Below, one piece after another: positions 1 to 7,581 of a stretch of 11,127 nucleotides of DNA. Source of the DNA: Hamiltosporidium magnivora (Eukaryota > Microsporidia > Dubosqiidae). The position numbers and the translations under genes are program-made. The notes below the pieces were generated by a model, which ran no database searches, was not told the DNA's origin, and was given only the letters and a program-made list of their open reading frames with translations. The DNA lies in assembly GCA_004325065.1 (NCBI GenBank), contig PITI01000540.1:1-11127 (forward strand), written 5' to 3'. How positions within the stretch are numbered: the stretch's first letter is position 1; each line of letters opens with the position of its first letter.

Positions 1-36
1 CCAAGCCGATTCTGCTCTTGGCATAAGGGGGGATAT
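1..36. other. GC-rich edge fragment, unidentified
   Basis: The first 36 bases are much richer in G and C than the following 850 bases, and then the sequence drops abruptly into AT-rich spacer. This suggests the tail of something lying mostly to the left of the window, either a gene 3' end or a mobile element. On the plus strand one frame (2-76) stays open for 24 codons, reading ADSALGIRGDIKTNLEIID near its middle, and ends in TGA at 74-76. I do not recognise the peptide. On the minus strand the same bases could equally be the start of a frame. The identity is open; only the composition break is certain. Confidence 0.3.
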
Positions 37-76
37 AAAAACAAATTTAGAAATAATTGATTTTGAACTTAATTGA

Positions 77-890
77 ACCATTAATTTTACATTAAAATAA
101 TATTAAAGTTAAAACTAAAAAAAGATCCTGAGATGCATTCATAATTTAGGTTGAATTATAATAATCTTCTCGCTTAGAATTTAATTTTAAAATATTCATT
201 TTGTCATAAGACATATAATTATGTAAAATATCTTTTATATTTCGTACCGTTTATTTCGCCTTGAAGTCATAGAATTCTAGAATAAAATTTTTATAAATAT
301 AATCGTTCTGTTTTTAAATATACTTTGATTCTTTATTTCCTTTTCAATAGTAGAATTATAGAACATGGTTTTTTATTAAATGAATCATTTTATTTAAAAA
401 CTACCATTTTTTTCTTCTTCATATCACATGAATATAAGCTTTGTTAAGTTGGCAAATAATAATATTAAGAAGCAATAGATATATTAATAGGAATACTATC
501 ATAATATCGATTGAAATAAATGGTAAAACCATTCATAAAAAAACAAATTTACCTGTGTATAAGCAGATAAACAAAAAAAATTCATTTCTGTTCTATTTTT
601 TTCATTTTTTTGAATTAGCTTATCTATAAATATACATTGATTTTTAGATTAGATTTAAGAAAAATTTTATTTAGCCTCTGTAAAATACATGGAAATATAT
701 AATATAAAAACTTTGGAACAAAAAAGAATTTCGGATACGCCGAGTTCAATAATTTGATATAAAAATACAAAAAAGTAGTTTAAAATAAAATTAATAAATG
801 TAAATAATCATATAGATATTAAATTTCAATAAATAAATGATTAGCGAAATAATATAAAAAATAGAATCAATATGTACATTTTTAATGAAT
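77..890. other. AT-rich spacer without a supported gene
   Basis: About 0.8 kb of strongly AT-rich sequence. Only short frames occur. The longest (441-629, plus) has no ATG start, begins at TTG and encodes an Ile/Asn/Lys/Phe-rich peptide typical of random AT-rich DNA. A 29-codon minus-strand frame around 270-365 also looks like chance. No RNA gene, long inverted repeat or terminator structure stands out. The 3' end of the minus-strand surface-protein gene lies at its right border. Confidence 0.5.
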
Positions 891-1859
891 CTAAAAGAGA
901 ACAGCACTTGCAATCATTCCAAGCAATCCTGTAATAATGACTGCACTTCCTGCACCGTTCTTAGATTTCATATTGTTCTTCCCGTTGCTACTCTTTGATC
1001 CACCTCCTTTTGTAGAGTTTTTGTCTTTGGTCTTATTTCCATTTTTATCTGATGTTGAATTTGATGATGAACCATTTCCTCCTGCTGCTGCCGAATCCAT
1101 GGCGGCAGATGATCCTCCTGATGTAGATGCACCTGCAGCTGTTACCCCAGCAGCTGTTCCAGCTCCAACTCCTACTATTGCAGCAGATGTGTTTGAATCA
1201 GCTACACTTACGATTTCTCCATTTGCACCAGATGTCATTGGTGTTCCTTGGATATCAGAATAAACTGGCATTGGATTGGCCCATGTCTGTGTAGAAGTAG
1301 GTTGAGTCCATGCTTGGATAGGTTGAGTCCATGCTTGAGCAGACTGTGTTGAGGTAGAAGTAGGTGTAGTCCATGTTTGGGCAGGTTGTGTCCAGGCTTG
1401 GGCTGTCATCTGTGTAGAAGTAGACGCAGGTTGTGTCCATGTTTGAGTAGGTTGTGTCCATGCTTGGGTGGGTTGTGTATAAGTTTCGGCGGGTTGTGTC
1501 CATGTTTGAGTGGGTTGTGTATAAGTTTCGGCAGGTTGTGTCCATGTCTGAGCTGGCTGTGTCCATGTCTGTGTTGGTTGCTGATAAGTTGTACTCGGAT
1601 TGCTGTACTGACTCGGATAGTCTCCAACATTAACAATAACAGGCTGAGACCAACTATTAGTATTAGGATCTTTATAAGAATATTCATAAACATTAGAACT
1701 AGGCTGAGAGAACATAACTTCTTGACCTTGATTAGGTATTTCTATAACTGCTGGTTCTTCTGAAAATATATAATATGCATTTGCATCTCTTGATGATCCA
1801 CAAGCTACACCACACTCAATATATTTGCTTAAAAATATCTGAAGTATAATAAAAATCAT
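891..1859 (-). CDS. Secreted repeat-rich, probably GPI-anchored surface or spore-wall protein
   Basis: This is a 322-residue protein of unrecognised family with a clear surface-protein layout. Residues 1-21 form a hydrophobic signal peptide (MIFIILQIFL start). Residues 22-93 are Ser/Tyr/Asn-rich. Residues about 94-196 are an imperfect seven-residue repeat, TWTQPAQ alternating with ETYTQPT, so Trp or Tyr recurs every seven residues. Residues 215-260 are Ala/Gly/Ser-rich, and 260-303 are a hydrophilic Gly/Ser/Asn/Lys linker. A final hydrophobic run (304-322, AVIITGLLGMIASAVLF) follows small residues (NGAGS) suitable as a GPI attachment site. Microsporidian spore-wall and surface proteins often have this signal-repeat-GPI layout, so a wall role is an inference. 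The many Ser/Thr would allow O-mannosylation. The ATG at 1857-1859 directly starts the signal peptide. The gene stands alone. Two overlapping minus frames and one plus frame across the repeats are shadows of the 21-bp periodicity. Confidence 0.85.
   Translation of the reverse strand: MIFIILQIFLSKYIECGVACGSSRDANAYYIFSEEPAVIEIPNQGQEVMFSQPSSNVYEYSYKDPNTNSWSQPVIVNVGDYPSQYSNPSTTYQQPTQTWTQPAQTWTQPAETYTQPTQTWTQPAETYTQPTQAWTQPTQTWTQPASTSTQMTAQAWTQPAQTWTTPTSTSTQSAQAWTQPIQAWTQPTSTQTWANPMPVYSDIQGTPMTSGANGEIVSVADSNTSAAIVGVGAGTAAGVTAAGASTSGGSSAAMDSAAAGGNGSSSNSTSDKNGNKTKDKNSTKGGGSKSSNGKNNMKSKNGAGSAVIITGLLGMIASAVLF
1272..1580 (-). repeat. Coding 21-bp tandem repeat (Trp/Tyr heptapeptide array)
   Basis: This is the DNA that encodes residues about 94-196 of the surface protein. 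The minus strand repeats a unit of about 21 bases of the type CAAACATGGACACAACCTGC, giving a heptapeptide of the form x-Q-T-W-T-Q-P. Some units have swapped TW for TY (ETYTQPT) or TST (STSTQ). The order is mostly perfect at the left of the protein repeat and becomes irregular towards residue 190, with an eight-residue unit at MTAQAWTQ. Such arrays change length by slippage or unequal exchange, so copy number probably differs between isolates. Confidence 0.85.
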
Positions 1860-1972
1860 TAGAATCCAATTTTTTTCGTCTATTTAAGTATGTGAGATTC
1901 TAAGAATCTAAGTCTTTTTCCTTTTTGAATTCCCTTACAAAGTTTATATCACATTTTATTACGAAGTCTGCG

Positions 1973-1985
1973 TTCTAGAACGTTC
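1973..1985. promoter_or_regulatory. Heat-shock-element-like site upstream of the surface-protein gene
   Basis: The bases read TTCTAGAACGTTC, an exact three-unit inverted array TTC-nn-GAA-nn-TTC, the known binding pattern of eukaryotic heat-shock factor. It is centred in a 12-bp perfect palindrome (1971-1982) and lies about 115 bp upstream of the start codon of the minus-strand repeat protein. It stands in AT-rich spacer where C and G are scarce, which makes a chance match less likely though not negligible in 11 kb. Binding by an HSF-type factor is inferred, not shown. Confidence 0.35.
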
Positions 1986-1989
1986 GTCA

Positions 1990-3025
1990 CCCCAAAAAAT
2001 TTATTAAAAAACCACAAAGTTTATTTTAATTTTCATTTATTTTTTCCCCAATTTAAATATACATTAATATTTTTATATAAACTAATATTTATGATATCTA
2101 ATAATCAATATTAATTTATCAAAATATCAATTTTAAGATGAATTGTTTAAAATCAAAAAAATTTAAATAAAAACATTCTAAAATTTATTTATCATTGGTT
2201 TATTATTTATTTATCAAAATACTTTAATTCATTACAAATAAAAATTTTCTTTACATGTATCTATTATCTATTAAGATAATAATTTACTCTATTTTACTCA
2301 GGAATTTCCTTTCCTAATTTATTATTGATTTATTATACATTCTTTAACAATCCGCGCCTTAAAACACTATAATTGCTATTACAATCTATTATTTAATTAG
2401 ATTTCTTTAAAATCTCTTATAAGTATTCTTCTTATATCTATTAAATCTATCTATCATTAGAACATTTCATTAAGAAGAATTATATAACCAACTTATATAC
2501 TAAAAAACAAATAAATTCAATGAATATTTTTTTAAAGAGGAAGTATATTTAAGATGTATTTAATTTTGAATATGAAATTATTTTATCGAAGTAAATATAT
2601 TATTTATATAAAAAAATATTAAGAAATCTGTTTTTTCTAAGAAATATATTCAGATTTTGATTATATTTATCTATAAATCTTTATTAGAAACAGTAAATAT
2701 TTAAATTTTTTTAAAAAGTATTTAATTGTATAAATATAATTAATATTTAGATATATTTAAAGTAATAAATATTTTTAATCTTCATTCCTTATATTTAAAG
2801 TATAAAAATATTCTTTACTATTTCTAATTTTTATAAATATTTAACTTTTATAATTTATTTTTACATTTTTGGATTAATATTTCTATTTTTTATAAATTTT
2901 TATTAGATCTATATTTTCTATAATTTTTTTTATTAAATTTTTAATTTTCAAAATACTTTCATATAGAATAATATTCCAAAAAAATTATGTTTTTATTGAT
3001 TCTTTCATTGTTTAGTTTATCGATT
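1990..3025. other. Very AT-rich spacer
   Basis: About 1 kb of extremely AT-rich sequence between the divergently oriented surface-protein and pyrophosphatase genes. It contains many runs of A or T and scattered TATAAAT-type strings, but no open frame of useful length and no recognisable RNA gene. It must hold the promoters of both genes. No single TATA box can be picked out because such strings occur throughout. Confidence 0.6.
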
Positions 3026-3244
3026 TTATTCTCCTTCCAATTAAAATCGTGTTTTTTTAAATTATAAATTCTTTTTTTACTTACTTTTATTATTAAATTA
3101 TTCTCCTTCCAATTAAATTCGTGTTTTTTTAAATTATAAATTCTCTTTTTACTGATTCTTTTATTATTAAATTATTCTCCTTCTAATTAAATTCGTGTTT
3201 TTTTAAATTATAAATTCTCTTTTTACTTACTTTTATTATTAAAT
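3026..3244. repeat. Three tandem copies of a 72-74 bp repeat
   Basis: Copies start at 3026, 3098 and 3172, each beginning TTATTCTCCTTCCAATTAAA (TTCT in the third) and continuing through TCGTGTTTTTTTAAATTATA and a CTTTTTACT...TTATTATTAAA tail. The first and second copies are spaced 72 bp apart, the second and third 74 bp, and the copies differ by only a few bases and small insertions. The array is pyrimidine-rich on the plus strand and non-coding. It is followed by a second array with the same 72-bp period, so both may be diverged parts of one minisatellite. Confidence 0.85.
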
Positions 3245-3270
3245 TTATAATAGACTTTTTTATTTATAAT

Positions 3271-3405
3271 AAAATCTACTTTTTTTACAAATTAAAATCT
3301 CCTTTAAGATTCGATTTACAATTAATTGTTTTACTACAAATTAAAATCTACCTTTTTTACAAATTAAAATCTCCTTTAAGATTCGATTTACAATTAATTA
3401 TTTTA
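3271..3405. repeat. Second 72-bp tandem repeat, nearly two copies
   Basis: The unit begins AAAATCTAC at 3271 and again at 3343, exactly 72 bp apart, and continues through CTTTAAGATTCGATTTACAA in both copies. The period equals that of the neighbouring array at 3026-3244. Both share CTCCTT and AATTAAAATC words, and a further weak echo (GAAATCTCCTTTTACAATC) follows around 3440-3465. The array ends about 118 bp before the pyrophosphatase start codon. Confidence 0.8.
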
Positions 3406-3510
3406 TTTATTCATTTTCAGATAAATCAACGTTTTTTTAAATTGAAATCTCCTTTTACAATCATTTTTACTGATTTTTTTTAAAAAATATTTGATTTCTA
3501 TATTTTTAAA

Positions 3511-3522
3511 GAAGGAAGGGTT
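3511..3522 (+). promoter_or_regulatory. Purine/GGG start-proximal motif of the pyrophosphatase gene
   Basis: GAAGGAAGGGTT lies directly before the ATG at 3523, a purine-rich block with GGG in a region otherwise made of T and A runs. Microsporidian genes are reported to carry CCC- or GGG-like motifs just upstream of start codons, in line with their very short 5' leaders. The motif supports the ATG at 3523 as the real start. This is an analogy; the transcription start is not visible. Confidence 0.4.
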
Positions 3523-4377
3523 ATGAGAAAATATACAACGAAACAAACTGGTAAAAAATATACAACAGATTATAAATTATATATAACAGATGAAAAGGGT
3601 ATTATATCACCATTTCATGATATACCACTATTTAACGGTAATGGAAATGGTATAGTATCTGTAATAAATGAAATACCAAGATTTGAAAATGGCAAATTTG
3701 AAATATCGAAAGAAGAAAAGATGAATCCTATTAAACAAGATATAAAAAAGAATAAGTTACGATTTGTGGCTAATGTATTTCCTTTTAAAGGATATCCATG
3801 GAATTACGGTGCATTACCACAAACATGGGAAAATCCTGATACCTGTGATCCATTAGCTGGATTAAATGGAGATAATGATCCTATAGATGTTATTGAAATA
3901 GGTAAAATACAAAAGAAAATAGGTGAAGTATACAGTGCCAAGGTACTTGGATGTTTAGGGTTGCTTGATGAAGGAGAATGTGATTGGAAAATTATCGTTA
4001 TCGATATTAATGATGAAAATGCTTCTAAAATAAATGATATCGATGAAATCGATAATTATTATCCGGGTTTATTAGAAGCTACCACCAGATGGTTTAGATA
4101 CTACAAAGTTCCTGATAACAAACCAGAAAATCTTTTTGCTTTTGGTGGTAAATTCCTTAATAAAGATATAGCATTTGGTGTCATAAAAGAAGCTCATGAA
4201 AATTGGAATAAATTGATTAATACTGAAATAGGTAAAGATATTTCTAAAACTAATCGGTCTTTAATAGCTAATCAATATATCTTAAATGAAGATTTTAAGG
4301 TTGAAGGAAATATTTCTCTGGAAGAAGGAGAAGTTACTTCGAGTGTTTACGAATTTTTTTATGTTTCAAATAAATGA
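3523..4377 (+). CDS. IPP1: Soluble inorganic pyrophosphatase (family I, eukaryotic type)
   Basis: The enzyme hydrolyses pyrophosphate to two phosphates in the cytosol, pulling nucleic acid, protein and nucleotide-sugar synthesis forward. The 284 residues match the yeast-type length and align along their whole length with a near-constant offset of +2. Visible active-site residues are E50, K58, E60, R80, Y91, Y95, the signature D117-N-D119-P-I-D122, D149, D154 and K156 in DEGECDWK, and Y194-K195. FHDIPLF, EIPRF, LRFVANVFPFKGYPWNYGA and FPF/NYGALPQTWE are family landmarks. All Mg-binding and catalytic positions are kept, so the enzyme should be active. The N-terminus YTTKQTGKKYTTDYKLYI matches the family start, supporting the first ATG. 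A 72-bp repeat array lies upstream and a broken minus-strand frame converges downstream. There is no transit peptide. Confidence 0.98.
   Translation: MRKYTTKQTGKKYTTDYKLYITDEKGIISPFHDIPLFNGNGNGIVSVINEIPRFENGKFEISKEEKMNPIKQDIKKNKLRFVANVFPFKGYPWNYGALPQTWENPDTCDPLAGLNGDNDPIDVIEIGKIQKKIGEVYSAKVLGCLGLLDEGECDWKIIVIDINDENASKINDIDEIDNYYPGLLEATTRWFRYYKVPDNKPENLFAFGGKFLNKDIAFGVIKEAHENWNKLINTEIGKDISKTNRSLIANQYILNEDFKVEGNISLEEGEVTSSVYEFFYVSNK
4369..4374 (+). terminator. Polyadenylation signal overlapping the pyrophosphatase stop
   Basis: AATAAA is formed by the last two codons of the pyrophosphatase and touches its TGA at 4375-4377. Poly(A) signals inside or overlapping the stop region are typical of microsporidian genes with minimal 3' UTRs. 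AAT-AAA also simply encodes Asn-Lys in AT-rich code, so its function is likely but not certain. The same arrangement occurs at the membrane-protein gene (9932-9937). Confidence 0.45.
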
Positions 4378-4718
4378 AATATTTATTTATATTTTATGAT
4401 TATATTTCACTTAAATTTCTTCTTTGCTTGTTTCTTATGTATTTTAATGGTGGATATTTTACCCGTTTTAACTTTTAATATATTTTTCTTTTTTACTTCT
4501 ATTATTCAATAAGTTAATACTTTGTGTATTTCTCTTCTAAATAAGATATATGTTTGGTGTTTTTATACTCTAATTTTTAGATAAGAAAGTATCTTTTAGT
4601 ATTTCTTTATTTGACTTTAAAATAAGAAATTGATTTGAGTATATTTCATATTACAGATGTTATTTAAATCTCTAAAGTTTGTTTTATTAGCTTTAAGTTT
4701 AAAGTATATTTCATGTGT

Positions 4719-4938
4719 CTATTTTACTTTTAAAATGTCACCTAATTCTTTTGCTAGTTTCTGCTCATGATTAGCTATTTTATCAACCTTTTTTTGGATT
4801 GCAATTAGCAATTTTTGTAAATAAAGTGTTTCTTCAAAGATTGAACAAAAATTTAGTGTCACTTTGGTGTACATTGAACGATTTGATTTTTACACTGCAG
4901 AATCTGAGGTTATTTGTGATGTTAATCTTCAAAGACAT
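4719..4938 (-). pseudogene. Small frameshifted coiled-coil-like gene, or a 51-residue ORF
   Basis: Two minus-strand frames abut. The first starts with ATG at 4936-4938 (MSLKINITNN) and stops at 4834-4836 after 34 codons. The second runs to TAG at 4719-4721 and contains EETLYLQKLLIAIQKK, then a Lys/Glu/Ala-rich helix ending in LGDILKVK. Joining them near 4836 with one frameshift gives a protein-like chain of about 70 residues with a helical, coiled-coil-like C-terminal half. Alternatively the second frame alone, from ATG at 4872-4874, is an intact 51-residue protein. Its composition (Glu, Gln, His, Ala) is unlike random AT-rich peptides. I do not recognise a family, though small coiled-coil complex subunits look broadly like this. 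It converges on the pyrophosphatase. Beyond 4719 the same frame hits stops about as often as expected by chance. Confidence 0.4.
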
Positions 4939-5087
4939 TCATATCTTATTTCCGTAATAATTTGAATTAATACTGTTTTTATTGGTTTATAGTACTATTT
5001 AAATGACTTGTTGAGTAATGTAACATATTAAAAACTATCTGCTTGGTAATGATTGAGTAAAATCATAGCAAAAATATATTTTTGTAT

Positions 5088-5095
5088 TTTTGACA
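5088..5095. repeat. Candidate left target-site duplication of the hAT relic
   Basis: TTTTGACA lies directly outside the left candidate terminus and matches five of eight positions of TTTTAAGT (7582-7589) directly outside the right one. hAT elements make 8-bp duplications, and the Buster family prefers nnnTAnnn; the right copy fits that pattern and the left has TG instead of TA. With so much decay in the element, partial identity is expected, but five of eight in AT-rich DNA is weak evidence. Confidence 0.3.
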
Positions 5096-5107
5096 AAATG
5101 GAACCCA
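5096..5107 (+). repeat. Candidate left terminal inverted repeat of the hAT relic
   Basis: AAATGGAACCCA pairs position by position with the reverse complement of 7570-7581 (CCGTGGTTCCCA), keeping TGG and CCCA (seven of twelve). Many Buster-type hAT elements end in CAGTGG followed by a C/A-rich stretch, so both ends look like decayed versions of that. Inferred. Confidence 0.35.
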
Positions 5108-5303
5108 CCTACAATTTACCAGTTGTCCTAACCTTGTAAATGGGCTGAACATCTTTCAATCTGAAAATTGGTCTCCGCACCTTCAATGAAAAAGTGTATC
5201 GATATATTGCGAATTTGTTGTTTATTTAAAAAAAAATATACATATTATATATCAAATATATAAAAATAATATTTTATTAATGAATAGATTGTTTGCTTGT
5301 TCA

Positions 5304-7014
5304 TTATAATATTAATGAAGTGACGCCCTTTTTTCGAAAGAGAGACGCCTAATTTCTAACTTTCATCAAAGTATTTTTCGCTTTGGTTTTTATCTTCAAA
5401 AGTAAGGAAAAACCTACTTCACATAAGTAAATAAGAAAAAGGTGTAGAAGTAAGCCCATTGTTTCATTTTCCAACTGTAGACAACGTTATAACTTGTACA
5501 CTAAAATCATTGTAAATATAATTGTTCAAATTCAATTTGAAAATGCTTCTCGATTTTCTATAAAATTTGTTCTTTAAAATCAAATTATTGATTGAAACTA
5601 GATTATAAGGAATTGCATTCAGTATCTATTTTTGAGTTTTGGTGAAATTTCGGCGAACAAATAGCCATGGAATGACTTTCTAAATGATTTAAAATATATT
5701 AAAATGTCGGTTATAATTGGATTTTTTTCATTTTTCTACAATTGAATCAAGTAAGGGAAAATTTGCAAAATTCCCAATTTTCACTCAAAATACCCAAATT
5801 TTTGTTTTCCAATAAAAAAAGATAATTTTACACTAGATATTATATATTTGTACCAAATCTTAGATTCATATGTTTAATTCATTTAAATGGCTATATATCG
5901 GCTATTTAGGCTCGTCTATGAATATCGTTTTTGCCCTCAGAACTCTTTACTGAATCACAGTTTTGCTAGTCTTTAACTGAGAAATTTAAATCTTCAATTA
6001 AAAAACCAACCTAAACATGCGGTTTTTTAAAGCCATCGTATTTCATTGTGATATAGAATCACGGTCTGAGCGGAACCAATTTCTTAACACATGAAACGGA
6101 AAGTTAGATATTTAAATGCTCGTTCACAGGTATATTTTACTGCGTTTATGGCAGTAATTGAGTGATTTTTTTACGTTCGTGGCAAAGTTTTTAAGGCAAA
6201 TGTACAGTTATGTCACATGCGATATGCTATTGATACTTGCGTTAATCCCCTTTTCATTTGGTAAAAATTTCAAGGATCTTTGCCTAAAATTACTTAGCTC
6301 ATCAGTACATATAGAGGCTATTACATGCAAAGGTAATTGATTTTAAAAAAATCTTTCATGTGATTGAAAGCACCAATTCCTCCAGGTCGACTCCAGTAAC
6401 TCCCAAAAAAGAAATTCCTAGATTATTTCTTTTTTTTTACAAATTTTACAAATATTAACATCTTTCTGCAATTATTCACATCAGTTGACTCCCCAATCGT
6501 ATAAATATCTTTAGTTGACTTGCTTTTATGTAATCTATGTTATGCAGTTAAATATAGTTAGTACGATTTCAAATATGCGATCGAATTATATCATTCGATC
6601 ACGGCATCCGCTGGATTATATTATGGGTTTCGTAATTAAATAATGTTCTAACCACTTTATGTGCGCATGGATTTATCCATTCTTAAGCGATCATGAGAGT
6701 TTTTTTCCTTACCCACAGATATGCCACTTTACAGTACGCCTCTAAAGAAGGCTTCTTATCATCTGAAGCGCAAAATTTTAAGGTATTATCTTCGGTAGCA
6801 AATTAAATATTTTTAGTTCGAACTTTCCGTGCTACAGGTACTCTTACAACCATGCAAATTGTTAAAATCCTCTAAAACTTTGATGGTTTGGATTGCAGTT
6901 TTGAAATATCTAGGAATATAAAATACATTCAACTAGTTGCATTAAATATTTCATCTTTGTACAAGAAAATCCAATTTCAGCATATTTATCGTATCATTGG
7001 CGTTTTTTTAACAT
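5304..7014 (-). pseudogene. Decayed hAT transposase, Buster/ZBED5-FAM200 type
   Basis: In life this protein would have cut and pasted its own element. Read 7014 to 5304 with frameshifts, landmarks appear in the family's order. ATG at 7012-7014 (MLKKRQ) is followed by YAEIGFSC and ECILYS, the remains of a BED zinc finger, and KPSK near 6878. SLEAYCKVAYLW begins at 6748, then NPCAHKVVRTLF and QRMP-stop-SND. ESTD lies at 6480-6491 (family LDESTD, here with Gly for the catalytic Asp and a shifted frame), followed by NNC and FVKFV. FNHMKDFFKIN is followed by CTD at 6301-6309 (family CTDG), then ALKTLP. HNEIRWL lies at 6030-6050 (family HTEVRWLSRG), IADI at 5894-5905, and GNFANFPLLDSIVE from 5775. 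IYLCEVGFS covers 5418-5429, the C-terminal block with the catalytic Glu, followed by KIKTK. At least fifteen stops and several frameshifts break it. About 570 codons is close to full length for this family. Confidence 0.85.
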
Positions 7015-7569
7015 TTATTACTCTACAATATTCAATTAATCATTTATTTTTAAATAAAGTTATTTATTAAAAATATCATAAAAACCTCTACAGTATGTTA
7101 TTTAAAACAAGGAGAAAATTAATTACGTTTATACAATCGACATAATATTTATTCGCCTTGAGTCCCTGGTCAATTAAGAATGTAAAATTTGGTACGAAAT
7201 ATTATCGATCGGAATTATATTTGCGTTACAAGTATTTGTCTCAAAGAGGTTTCTTGAATAACTTTTGAAGAAGCATAATAGTAGACCCAGACAGTAAGAA
7301 AGAGAGAGAGTGGTCTCGTGTTTAAGAAAAATCCGCTTGTTTGTTTCTACACATCAAAGTAACGATGAGCATGGATGTCATTGTATATGTGTAGTGATCT
7401 TAGGCATAGCGACGAAATATTTCGTTCGCATATCTTTTTTAGTGTATTCTTAGTCCTTGTATGTTTGTATTTTAATGTAAAAAATCCACAGTATTAATTA
7501 CTTTATGAGCTTATGTTTTTTCCAGATGCCTCTCACGTACTCAAAAAAATACCTTCCCACACACCCTAT

Positions 7570-7581
7570 TGGGAACCACGG
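7570..7581 (-). repeat. Candidate right terminal inverted repeat of the hAT relic
   Basis: TGGGAACCACGG, read outward, is the reverse complement of a CAGTGGTTCCCA-like hAT terminus and is a closer match to it than the left end. It lies about 570 bp upstream of the transposase start, a plausible distance for a promoter and 5' leader. The end was placed so that the left and right copies align without gaps. Confidence 0.4.

Larger units (their letters stand above)
5096..7581 (-). mobile_element. Dead hAT-superfamily DNA transposon (Buster/ZBED5-like)
   Basis: This is a degenerate class II element of about 2.49 kb whose transposase lies on the minus strand (5304-7014), leaving about 570 bp of 5' and 210 bp of 3' non-coding sequence. 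It is visibly less AT-rich than the spacers around the intact genes. The proposed ends rest on two facts: both are imperfect inverted copies of a CAGTGGTTCCCA-like terminus (AAATGGAACCCA at 5096 and, reversed, CCGTGGTTCCCA at 7581), and each abuts a degenerate 8-bp repeat. The coding evidence for a hAT element is strong; the exact ends are moderate to weak. Its many stops and frameshifts mean it cannot move by itself and has long been silent. Confidence 0.7.

Noticed and set aside
441..629. 62-codon plus-strand open frame
   Set aside because: It starts with TTG rather than ATG, is rich in Ile, Asn, Lys and Phe as random AT-rich DNA gives, and has no motif or neighbour to support it.
937..1763. 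Overlapping frames on both strands inside the repeat-rich surface-protein gene
   Set aside because: They are shadows produced by the 21-bp coding periodicity and Ala/Gly/Ser-rich codons; only the 322-residue frame has a signal peptide and a sensible C-terminus.
4407..4718. Continuation of the small minus-strand gene past its TAG, ending in a Lys-rich tail
   Set aside because: Six stops in about 104 codons is close to what AT-rich random sequence gives, so the continuation cannot be distinguished from chance.
5998..6030. 10-bp perfect stem with 13-base loop (TTAAAAAACC and its complement)
   Set aside because: It lies inside the hAT coding relic just after the HNEIRWL motif, uses mostly A and T runs, and needs no separate function.
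6158..6340. 60-codon plus-strand frame with hydrophobic stretch
   Set aside because: TTG start, and it lies antisense to the hAT transposase relic, which explains the sequence better.
6579..6600. Hairpin GATCGAAT...ATTCGATC
   Set aside because: Within the hAT transposase relic; no sign of a conserved or repeated structure.
6780..6850. GTTCGAA resembling a tRNA T-loop
   Set aside because: No acceptor, D or anticodon stem can be formed around it, and it is part of the hAT coding relic.
6888..7070. 60-codon plus-strand frame
   Set aside because: TTG start and antisense to the BED-finger end of the hAT relic.
7412..7425. 14-bp palindrome ACGAAATATTTCGT
   Set aside because: Single short palindrome without a partner or gene nearby; not distinguishable from chance.
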